Shown here one piece after another: positions 26,177 to 33,192 of a stretch of DNA of 64,000 nucleotides (the stretch's first letter is position 1; every line of letters begins with the position of its first letter). Both the position numbers and the translations under genes were made by a program. Location: contig NZ_CP151842.1 of the NCBI RefSeq assembly GCF_038452265.1, forward strand, positions 372,001 through 436,000. The letters run 5' to 3'. The stretch is from Vibrio diazotrophicus (GTDB lineage Bacteria > Pseudomonadota > Gammaproteobacteria > Enterobacterales > Vibrionaceae). The notes under the pieces were generated by a model that was not told where the DNA came from, searched no databases, and saw nothing but the letters and a program-made list of their open reading frames with translations.

Positions 26177-27037
26177 ATGTCTATTCCAAATGAATATTGG
26201 GACTTTGTTGATAACATTGGCGGCATGAAAGGGACAGAGAAGCATGTGCTAACGTTTTTATGTCGCAAAGCCAACTCAAAAGAAAACTATTCTTCATGGT
26301 ATAGCGTGTCTGAAATGGCGCGGATATTGTGTATTTCGATTGCGTCAGTTAAGAACGCTACCAAAGCATTGTCTGATATGGGGCTAATTACGAAACGGTT
26401 AAGAAGGGATTCATCCAGTATTTATACGCTCAATCTTGAGCGTATTTCTCAACTTGGTAGGGCTAATATTTATCCCTACCAAAATGAAGACGAAGCGGAT
26501 AATCCGACGGACAAACCACAACAAGAGATTGGTAGGGCTAATAATTATCCCCCGTACAGCCAAATATTAGCTGGGGGGGAGCTAAATAATAGCTACAAAG
26601 ACGTAAATGAATACGTAATAGAAAACGTAATAAGATCTACAGGGGTGCAGGAACAAGTCACGCACTGTGAAAACCTCTCTCAAGATGTGAACTCATTTTG
26701 GAGAATAATTCATACTCATGTGAAAGAAGTCTACCAGGTTGATAATTTACCATTACAACCTAGCCGTGAAGATGTTGAATCAATCGAGTGGGCAATAGGA
26801 GAGATGTTACTTGATAGAGTGAGCGACAAAGATTGTCGATTGCTTTGTTTCTTTGTAGATGAAGACCTCGGTGTGCCTCACAGCGTTCTTAATCCAATAG
26901 TTAGGCTAAGGCTTGCCTATTGTGGTCATGAATGGCCTGAGATGCGTTTTAGGGAGCGATTCAAGCAATACCTAGAAGAGCACAAACTGACTAACCATAA
27001 CTCATCGAGTTACCCGGTTTACCTAAATGTGAGATAA
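26177..27037 (+). CDS. Winged-helix replication-type protein
   Basis: The N-terminal 100 residues form a MarR/phage-O-like winged helix (MKGTEKHVLTFLCRKANSKE, SVSEMARILCISIASVKNAT, LSDMGLITKRLRRDSSSIYT). The middle has two copies of a short GRAN.YP motif (GRANIYPY, GRANNYPP). The C-terminal domain (about 180-286) is unrecognised. Proteins of this build often initiate replication of phages and satellites; no primase or helicase motif is present. It starts two bases after the small winged-helix gene and ends the clear early operon. Confidence 0.72.
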   Translation: MSIPNEYWDFVDNIGGMKGTEKHVLTFLCRKANSKENYSSWYSVSEMARILCISIASVKNATKALSDMGLITKRLRRDSSSIYTLNLERISQLGRANIYPYQNEDEADNPTDKPQQEIGRANNYPPYSQILAGGELNNSYKDVNEYVIENVIRSTGVQEQVTHCENLSQDVNSFWRIIHTHVKEVYQVDNLPLQPSREDVESIEWAIGEMLLDRVSDKDCRLLCFFVDEDLGVPHSVLNPIVRLRLAYCGHEWPEMRFRERFKQYLEEHKLTNHNSSSYPVYLNVR

Positions 27038-27134
27038 ACCATCAGCGTATATTCACCATTGAACTGCGAATAATGGGTTGTGCGGAGGTTATGTCGCAAA
27101 GGGGATTCAGTTCGTGGGTGCTGGGAAAGTGGTT

Positions 27135-27281
27135 ATGCCTTATTTGGTAAGGGTTACTGAGCTGCGATGTTTGTATAGTGTAACGCTAAACATGTCGCAG
27201 CAAGGTGAAGGCTTCACCGTGCTAATAGTTTCTTCCAAAGGAAGGGCACACTTTGAGTTTGAAGGATTATATGACTCGTAA
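27135..27281 (+). CDS. Small hypothetical protein (48 aa, putative)
   Basis: The frame begins MPYLVRVTELRCLYSV and reads VTLNMSQQGEGFTVLIVSSK to the stop, with a plausible beta-rich pattern. No family is recognised. A GGGAAAG is upstream but not ideally placed. Its end overlaps the start of the next small frame. It may be a real late gene of the element operon or a remnant. Confidence 0.4.
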   Translation: MPYLVRVTELRCLYSVTLNMSQQGEGFTVLIVSSKGRAHFEFEGLYDS

Positions 27282-27399
27282 TAACTGTATCTTCTGCAAT
27301 GGAGGCAATGCCTTTAAACTTGAAGTGGTACGGAACGGCAAGTCTAGTTGGCCAGTGACATATGCAGCTTTTCACTGGTGGATATTTTTCGATCTTTGA
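27271..27399 (+). CDS. Small protein with CxxC, probably a truncated zinc-ribbon protein (42 aa)
   Basis: The frame begins MTRNNCIFCNGGNAFKLEVV and ends in a hydrophobic tail YAAFHWWIFFDL. The CIFC pair looks like the first half of a zinc ribbon of the Lar-like or phage zinc protein type, but the second cysteine pair is missing. Loss of the end just before the toxin-antitoxin unit suggests that the unit arrived here by recombination. An AAGGA is upstream of the ATG. Expression is uncertain. Confidence 0.4.
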   Translation: MTRNNCIFCNGGNAFKLEVVRNGKSSWPVTYAAFHWWIFFDL

Positions 27400-27460
27400 T
27401 TAAATGACCCTAACTTTCATAGGGTAACTCCCAAATGGATTAACTAGTTTCAAAATCAAC

Positions 27461-27489
27461 TTGAAAGATTGGATTTATCAATTGATAAT
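27461..27489 (+). promoter_or_regulatory. Promoter of the toxin-antitoxin unit
   Basis: TTGAAA at 27461-27466 and GATAAT at 27484-27489 are 17 bases apart. The -10 overlaps the right half of the first palindrome, so a bound repressor would block RNA polymerase. Confidence 0.7.
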
Positions 27490-27514
27490 AATACTGCGGC
27501 TTATCAATTGATAA
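27475..27514. promoter_or_regulatory. Twin 14-bp palindromes, probable antitoxin operators
   Basis: TTATCAATTGATAA, a perfect palindrome, occurs at 27475-27488 and again at 27501-27514, with centres 26 bp apart. The first covers the -10 box and the second lies just after the expected transcription start. This is the layout expected for autoregulation by the HTH antitoxin. Confidence 0.78.
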
Positions 27515-27528
27515 TAAAGGGAGCGCTG

Positions 27529-27867
27529 GTGACAGTAAGTGAGGCGTTAATAACAATTAAAATGTGTGTCGCTCAAGGACGGTTTCACTTAGTACCAAGG
27601 GCAAAAAACCAGTCAGGTATGATTGAATTAGGATTAACCTTTAATACTCTTAAATCAGTCATTCTAAATCTAACGAAAAATAATTATTACTCTGGGCCTA
27701 GTAAGGATTTTGATCAGTCTGATGGTGAAATATGGGTGTATGCAGAGGATTTGAACGGTACTGAAGCATATATCAAACTTAAGATATTTCACGTTGATAG
27801 TGTCGCACACACAAAGTGTCTTTCTGTCCATCCATCAGAAAGGTCCATGGGGTTTGTAAAGGATTAG
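27529..27867 (+). CDS. Probable MqsR-like RNase toxin
   Basis: The 112-residue protein from the GTG at 27529 resembles MqsR/RelE-type mRNA interferases: an N-terminal helix (SEALITIKMCVAQGRF), LGLTFNTLKSVILNLTKNNY, then GEIWVYAEDL, YIKLKIFH and KCLSVHPSER as the beta core. In the MqsR family the equivalent strands carry the catalytic residues; I cannot map them exactly. GGAG lies five bases before the GTG, while an in-frame TTG at 27469 would run through the operators and was rejected. The antitoxin follows after 71 bases. Toxin-first order is also seen in mqsRA. Confidence 0.62.
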   Translation: MTVSEALITIKMCVAQGRFHLVPRAKNQSGMIELGLTFNTLKSVILNLTKNNYYSGPSKDFDQSDGEIWVYAEDLNGTEAYIKLKIFHVDSVAHTKCLSVHPSERSMGFVKD

Positions 27868-27938
27868 ACCCATTTTCTCACTAATATGTGAGGTTTATTT
27901 CAAGGTGTTAACATGCGGATTAAATTGGAGGATATATC

Positions 27939-28937
27939 ATGATTGAAAAAGTATGTCCTTATTGTGAAAAGGTAACGTCACAAGAAGCTATAACGGTTAA
28001 AGAAGAGTACAAAATTAGGAATGAGCCTATAACTGTAAATTCGACCATTTATAAGTGTGCTTGCTGTGGCGAAGAATTGGATGGCGATAATGATCCTTTA
28101 GAGAAAGCTTATCGTGCTTATAGAGAGCATAAAGGACTTATCCAACCTGAAGATATTGCTATGTTTAGACAAAAATATGATTTAACTCAAAAGGAGCTAA
28201 GTCATATGTTGGGTTTTGGAGCTGTAACCCTTAGTCGATACGAAAATGGCGCATTGCAAACAGATGCTCACAATGTATCTCTTGAAATGGCAATGCAGCC
28301 AGCATCTTTAAGAATGCTGGTAGAGAAAAATCGTTCTTTATTTTCTCAACAAAAGTATCAATCTCTAATACAACTGATTGATAGTGAATATCAAAATCTA
28401 TATTGCGGAAATAGTGGTGAGTTGACTCGTCAGCTAGAGCATAATTCTGTTGACGAGTTTTCTGGATTTACTGGTCTTAATGTACAGAAAATGATTGAAG
28501 TCATTATCTTTATGTGTCAATTCGATGGTGCGTTGAAGACAATATTAAATAAGCTGATGTTCTATAGTGATTTTTATGTTTTTAAAGATAAGACTCGTTC
28601 TTTGACTGGCCTAAAGTATGTTCATCTACCATATGGTCCAGTTCCTGATAACTTTGACTTTGTGTATGCGCAATTAGTTAAAGATAAATATCTAGAGAAG
28701 GTTGAAGATGTTTATCCCAATGGATATGTCGGGGAAAGGTTTATAGCAACGAGATCTTTCGATTCATCATTATTTGATAAAGACGAGATTGATATCCTTA
28801 ATAAAGTGAAAGAAAAGTTCTCTGGGTATACGGCAAAGGCTATTACTGATTACTCACATGAAGAGCAAGCGTATAAAAAAACTCATGCTAACGAAGGCAT
28901 ATCATATTTGTATGCCTGTGACTTAAGTGATTTTTAA
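27939..28937 (+). CDS. MqsA-HTH-Panacea (SocA/DUF4065) antitoxin
   Basis: Three parts are visible. Residues 1-50 form an MqsA-like zinc-binding part with CPYC and CACC. Residues 65-105 form an XRE/MqsA-type helix-turn-helix (FRQKYDLTQKELSHMLGFGA, VTLSRYENGALQ). Residues about 175-330 form a Panacea/SocA (DUF4065) domain (KLMFYSDFYVFKDKTRSLTG, VHLPYGPVPDNF). Panacea domains neutralise many toxin types, and MqsA-like domains bind operator DNA. GGAGG lies seven bases before the ATG. It is probably the antitoxin for the upstream toxin and the repressor of their promoter. Confidence 0.85.
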   Translation: MIEKVCPYCEKVTSQEAITVKEEYKIRNEPITVNSTIYKCACCGEELDGDNDPLEKAYRAYREHKGLIQPEDIAMFRQKYDLTQKELSHMLGFGAVTLSRYENGALQTDAHNVSLEMAMQPASLRMLVEKNRSLFSQQKYQSLIQLIDSEYQNLYCGNSGELTRQLEHNSVDEFSGFTGLNVQKMIEVIIFMCQFDGALKTILNKLMFYSDFYVFKDKTRSLTGLKYVHLPYGPVPDNFDFVYAQLVKDKYLEKVEDVYPNGYVGERFIATRSFDSSLFDKDEIDILNKVKEKFSGYTAKAITDYSHEEQAYKKTHANEGISYLYACDLSDF

Positions 28938-29102
28938 TTTGAATTTTGTTCTTGGTACTTTCTTGTAGGCTGGAATCTCCGGATTTTACTGTTTGTGAGT
29001 TTTGTTACTTTGGTAACTTTTTATAATAGTAACCCCATTGGTAACCCTTGGTCTTAGTTTGGATGTTAAGTTTATTTAATATCATGTGGTTACCTGTTTT
29101 TA
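28938..29102. promoter_or_regulatory. Right-end region with candidate integrase arm sites
   Basis: This 165-bp AT-rich stretch holds no gene. It contains GGTAAC at 29012, GTAACCCC at 29029-29036 and GGTAACCC at 29040-29047, matching motifs at the left end. It lies just inside attR. Confidence 0.4.
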
Positions 29103-29130
29103 TCAAGTCCGCCTACCGTACCATATTTAA
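29103..29130 (+). repeat. Right attachment repeat (attR)
   Basis: 28 bases repeat the tRNA-Leu 3' end and following bases, lacking one G of the GG pair in the left copy. The flanks differ completely from those of the left copy, as expected for attR. Confidence 0.9.
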
Positions 29131-29166
29131 ACAACAAAGCCTCGACGAAAGTCGGGGCTTTGTTGT
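29131..29166 (+). terminator. Original host terminator of tRNA-Leu, displaced by the element
   Basis: A 16-bp stem, ACAACAAAGCCTCGAC and its partner ending GGGGCTTTGTTGT, closes a GAAA tetraloop directly after attR. In the empty site it would lie directly after tRNA-Leu, as a tRNA terminator should. Confidence 0.7.
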
Positions 29167-29402
29167 ATCTGGTTCAAGAAAGTTTCATCCCTACTCATTC
29201 GCTCTCTACAGGCTAGGTTGGTGCATCCCTTCATTTACTTGCATTAATCTAGTGCAGTATTCCCTCTTCTCACTACTCAATATTTACTCCAAGCTTTATT
29301 GGTTCTCGATTGATACTACTTGTCTACTTGGTCGGCTTTTTGCTTATTTGGTTACAAATTAGAAAGTTGCTCGTAGAAGAGAGTTGTCTACAAGGAGAAA
29401 GT
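29167..29402. other. Upstream region of the oxygenase gene
   Basis: This 236-bp stretch is AT-rich and holds no supported gene. The last 20 bases carry the AGGAGA ribosome site of the oxygenase gene. A promoter is expected here but no clear pair was picked. Confidence 0.35.
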
Positions 29403-30371
29403 ATGACGCTACCGATTATCGATATTTCCCCACTGAATTCTGACAATAAAAAAGATTGGCAGCCTGTTATTCAACAGATAGACAGTGCTTGCCGTGAACT
29501 TGGCTTTTTCTATGTTATTGGTCACGGCATCCCTCAACAGCAGTTCGACCATATTCAATCAATGGCCAATTTATTGTTTAGTTTGCCCGAGGAAGAGAAA
29601 CAAAAAATTTCTATCGAAAAGAGTTCTAACCACCGAGGTTGGGGACGGCTGAGTGCAGAAAAACTTGATCCGTTAGGAGAACTGGATTGCAAAGAATCAT
29701 TTGATATGGCTTTGGATCTTTCCCCATATCATTCTCAAGTAGGCCGTTGTGCCAAATTATATGGTCCAAACCAATATCCTAATATTGAGGGTTTTGCTCA
29801 GGCTGTGGGACAGCATTATTCCCTCACTCTTGATGTAGGATTAAAAATCTTGAAAGCGATGGCATTGGCATTAGGTGAAAAGGAAAACTTCTTTTCTCAA
29901 AGCTTCAGTTTGCCCATTTCAGTGTTAAGAATGCTCCATTACCCCAGTCAAACTGAGGAGACGAATGGAGCGGGAGCTCATACTGATTACGGATGTATTA
30001 CGTTGCTGTATCAAGATCAGAGTGGTGGTTTACAAGTCTTGAATAAGCAAGAAAAGTGGGTTGACGCAACTCCTGTTGAGGGATCTTTCGTTGTTAATAT
30101 CGGTGATTTAATGCAGCGTTGGACGAATGATATATACCGTTCGACAAAACATAGGGTGGCTAGTCCTACTTCAGGTAAGACACGCTTTTCTATGCCTTTT
30201 TTTGTTGAGCCTAACTATGACACTCCTATTGTAACTTTAGATTCATGTTTGGCTGAAAAACAAGGACAAGGTGGATATCCACCGATTACAGCAGGGGACT
30301 GGATATTCTCCCGCTTTGAAGATACCTATTCGTATCGTCGACAAGTCGAAGACGGTGTAGTCGAGGTTTGA
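29403..30371 (+). CDS. 2OG-Fe(II) oxygenase, isopenicillin N synthase-like family
   Basis: The 322-residue protein has the DIOX_N start LPIIDISPL and ACRELGFFYVIGHGI, then the iron ligands HTD in AHTDYGCITLLYQD and His in YRSTKHRV, and the 2-oxoglutarate-binding Arg in KTRFSMPFF. This is the non-haem iron, 2-oxoglutarate-dependent oxygenase fold. The substrate is not known; bacterial relatives are often annotated only by fold. AGGAGA sits just upstream of the ATG at 29403; an extension to 29310 has no support. It is the first host gene right of the element. Confidence 0.87.
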   Translation: MTLPIIDISPLNSDNKKDWQPVIQQIDSACRELGFFYVIGHGIPQQQFDHIQSMANLLFSLPEEEKQKISIEKSSNHRGWGRLSAEKLDPLGELDCKESFDMALDLSPYHSQVGRCAKLYGPNQYPNIEGFAQAVGQHYSLTLDVGLKILKAMALALGEKENFFSQSFSLPISVLRMLHYPSQTEETNGAGAHTDYGCITLLYQDQSGGLQVLNKQEKWVDATPVEGSFVVNIGDLMQRWTNDIYRSTKHRVASPTSGKTRFSMPFFVEPNYDTPIVTLDSCLAEKQGQGGYPPITAGDWIFSRFEDTYSYRRQVEDGVVEV

Positions 30372-30526
30372 TTTGCAAGCTTCTTTGTTCTTTTGAAGCA
30401 GAGTTTAATGTCACGAAATTGAATTTGCTCAATCAATCTAAAGCGCTGGTCAACTATAGTTAAGTAAAGCCACTCAGATCATGAGTGGCTATCTTGGCTG
30501 AAGTTTTTGCAACTTAAGGTGAATGT

Positions 30527-32935
30527 ATGCAAGAAGGTCTTGGTTCAGCGGCTGAGCAAAGAAAAGCGGTGCCTTTTAATTGGACTTTAAATATTGCTAC
30601 TCAGGAGTTTAGTTACGACAGAGAGGCAACTCATCCTTTTTTATTCCCCAATCATTCTATAAATAGCTTTGGTGATTGGCTTGCATTAATGAGTCCTTCT
30701 TATCGGCACGATATTGAGCAACTGCTTGAATCTGTGTGTCAAGACCAACACAAACGTACGTGTGTTGTTGCTCTTTGGGAAGATAGGCATCATGGTTTTT
30801 ATGCCTCGTTTTCTGCTGAAAAACTCTCTCAGTATGTTGTTCAGGGAGAAACGCAACTAATTTTTGAAGTGAAGCAAGATCGGCAGACCATGCATTGGTT
30901 TGATTTTATGTTGAGGCAGGATAATTGCGGGGTATTGATTACCAATAGTGAAAACAAGATCTTAGCCTGTAATAAAAAGTTCGAGCAATTATCTGGGTTT
31001 GGTTTGGCCGATCTTGTGAGTTTGAATAGTATTCTGCTGTTTGAAGAAGATCCTAGCTCACTAAAAACACCTAAACCTTCAGCTAGCAGAAATTTCTTAA
31101 TTAAGCATTCGTCAGGGGAGCTTAGACAGTGCAGAGCTGCATCTATTCCGCTCGCCTTTTTACAGCATCCTGATATTTCTTTTACCATATTCTCTTTGTT
31201 GCCTAGCATTAAGCATTCAATTGAAAGCAGTATACTGACGAAAAAAGCATTTGGTGATCAATTGGATGTTATTTATCAGCGACAAATCGCTAATACTATC
31301 TATGTGGTAATGACGTTGAGTATTGAAAGCCGCATTTCCAATTTCGAAAACACACTTAATGATGTTATGGCTCGACTCAAAGAGTGTCGGATGTTTGGCA
31401 AAATAAAAGACAATTTCTATTTGGCTTGTATTGAGTGTTCTGCGCCTGTGAACGAAAAACCATATCGCTACCTTCATCGACAGATCAACTATTTCTTTCA
31501 GGAATTGAAATCGTCACATTCAGAAATTTATCAATCTGTTGCAAAAGGTAGAGTTGGTATTTCTGTTCTTGGTGTAGACGCCAGCAATGCAAAAATGGCT
31601 GTTACTCATTCTGTTCAGGCGATACTAGAACAGCATTCAGAGGATCGCGGACAGCATATCCGTTTTTTTGATAGTGATTTACATCGTCAAATAAAGAAAA
31701 GGAAGCTACTGGAAGAATTGATCTCTGATCTTATTGAAACAAAGCAAGTAGAAATAAAATATCAACCTATACTAGATACTCAATCATGGAACATCTCCGG
31801 ATACGAAGCTCTATTTGAACTTCCTTTACCTCCGGCTCTATCTTCAACTCGTGTGGAATTAGAAAGTATTATTCAGGACCTAAATTTGTCGGCAGAGTTA
31901 GATGTCATCGTTCAGGAAAAGGTATTTAAAGAACAGGCGTTGCTTCAGTCTTATCATTCGTCACCAATAACGGTAACTTTAAATATTCTGTGCCAGCACG
32001 AAGCTAAAAATTTTGTCGATGTCTTGTACTGCTTGGTTCGCCAGATGCGGGATTATAAAGTGGACCCCCATCAGTTTTATTTGCAGGTTGCTCCTGATGC
32101 ACTTCGTTCTATAGCTACTCAAGATATAAATATGTGGCAGCAGTTAGGAATCAAATTTGTGATGGATAATGTTGAGATAAGTAACACTATCTCAACTAGC
32201 CTACCAACCGAACGCTATAATTTGTTCAAAATCAATCCTAACTATCTAGAGTCACTGGCTCACTCACAAATGATTCATAAAGTCATTAAAACCTTGGTGG
32301 ATGAATGTCATTCGCTGAATGTGTCTGTAGCAATAGACACAGTTGCAGCCATTAATGATGCAAAATTGCTGGCTTATTTGGGTCTTGATTATATGAGTGG
32401 TGGATGCCTTTCTGGTCCAGAAAGCGTGGATGCGATTCCGACAGTGATTAAGAAGATTGAATCGTTAAAGCCGTCATTACTTAAGGATGAGGGCGTTGTT
32501 GGGAAAAATATCAGCACCTTACAAAACCTGTGTCATGCACAGATGCCACACCTCGACCCAAGTGATACCGTAGCTGCAGCACAGCAGTATTTTTTATCAT
32601 CAGAAATTGAAGTCCTTCCGGTCATTAACCACCGAGAATGTGTCGGTATTATTGACCGAGCTTGTTTGAACCTACACCTTACTCCACGCATGGGGACTGA
32701 TCTTGAAACTACTCAGGAAAACTTAATGTGGCATCGACCAGTCAGTCAAATCATGCAGCTCTCATTCACCAAATTGGACGCAAAAATGGATATCAGTAAC
32801 GTTAGTTCTTTGATTGAAGAAGAGGAACTGGCATTTCCATGGGTTCTTACTGAAGGTAAAATCTTTAAAGGTATTGTTACTCCAAACTGTGTTATTCAGC
32901 ATTTTGCTTCTTCAAATTTAAAGCGTAATTCCTAA
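30527..32935 (+). CDS. PAS / GGDEF-like / degenerate EAL / CBS signalling protein
   Basis: The 802-residue protein has a PAS domain (about 118-230, with DNCGVLITNSENKILACNKK), a degenerate GGDEF-like middle (about 240-390), an EAL-type domain (about 398-645) and a C-terminal CBS pair (about 660-795). The EAL signature survives (GYEALFE), but the other sites are lost: LQVAP for the ELTE site, FVMDNVE for DDFG, IDTV for EGVE and SGG for QGY. It is therefore probably a c-di-GMP effector or a dead phosphodiesterase, not an active enzyme. It stands directly upstream of an HD-GYP gene. Confidence 0.83.
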   Translation: MQEGLGSAAEQRKAVPFNWTLNIATQEFSYDREATHPFLFPNHSINSFGDWLALMSPSYRHDIEQLLESVCQDQHKRTCVVALWEDRHHGFYASFSAEKLSQYVVQGETQLIFEVKQDRQTMHWFDFMLRQDNCGVLITNSENKILACNKKFEQLSGFGLADLVSLNSILLFEEDPSSLKTPKPSASRNFLIKHSSGELRQCRAASIPLAFLQHPDISFTIFSLLPSIKHSIESSILTKKAFGDQLDVIYQRQIANTIYVVMTLSIESRISNFENTLNDVMARLKECRMFGKIKDNFYLACIECSAPVNEKPYRYLHRQINYFFQELKSSHSEIYQSVAKGRVGISVLGVDASNAKMAVTHSVQAILEQHSEDRGQHIRFFDSDLHRQIKKRKLLEELISDLIETKQVEIKYQPILDTQSWNISGYEALFELPLPPALSSTRVELESIIQDLNLSAELDVIVQEKVFKEQALLQSYHSSPITVTLNILCQHEAKNFVDVLYCLVRQMRDYKVDPHQFYLQVAPDALRSIATQDINMWQQLGIKFVMDNVEISNTISTSLPTERYNLFKINPNYLESLAHSQMIHKVIKTLVDECHSLNVSVAIDTVAAINDAKLLAYLGLDYMSGGCLSGPESVDAIPTVIKKIESLKPSLLKDEGVVGKNISTLQNLCHAQMPHLDPSDTVAAAQQYFLSSEIEVLPVINHRECVGIIDRACLNLHLTPRMGTDLETTQENLMWHRPVSQIMQLSFTKLDAKMDISNVSSLIEEEELAFPWVLTEGKIFKGIVTPNCVIQHFASSNLKRNS

Positions 32936-33192
32936 TGAATGTTCGTTTTTGCAATGCAATAGCGCATTTACTTGAGTTTTCTATCGCTCAATATTGCATA
33001 AAGAGCTCGCAAATTTAGGCAAAAGTAGTCACAAAGGCTGATAGCACTATCTTGTGACTATTTTCTCTCGCTAAGGATAGTGTCTATAATTGTCGCTAAT
33101 AAATAGTGTTAAAAGTTGTACCTTTATAGACGTTGTTCAAATATCAACTTCTAAGTAAGAGTACCTGAAGTTATCAGAGGTTTTAGTAAATT

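Larger units (their letters stand above)
20436..29130. mobile_element. Integrated element in tRNA-Leu, probable phage satellite or reduced prophage (about 8.7 kb)
   Basis: The element is bounded by the tRNA-Leu 3' end (20436-20464) and an imperfect direct repeat (29103-29130). It carries a P4-type integrase next to the tRNA, an AlpA regulator, phage-type Rha/antirepressor and Ash/Icd-like genes, winged-helix replication-type genes and a toxin-antitoxin pair. All genes read rightward, many with overlapping stop and start codons. No terminase, portal, capsid or tail gene is recognisable. This content fits a satellite that depends on a helper phage, but mobilisation cannot be shown from sequence. 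Confidence 0.85.

Noticed and set aside
27469..27528. TTG start 20 codons upstream for the toxin
   Set aside because: It would translate through the -10 box and both operators; the GTG at 27529 has the better ribosome site.
29048..29362. 104-codon frame spanning attR and the terminator
   Set aside because: It crosses the attachment site and a hairpin terminator, so it is a chance fusion of unrelated DNA.
30467..30490. AGCCACTC/GAGTGGCT hairpin before the EAL-like gene as a firm terminator
   Set aside because: The stem is good but no T tract follows, so it was left out of the feature list.
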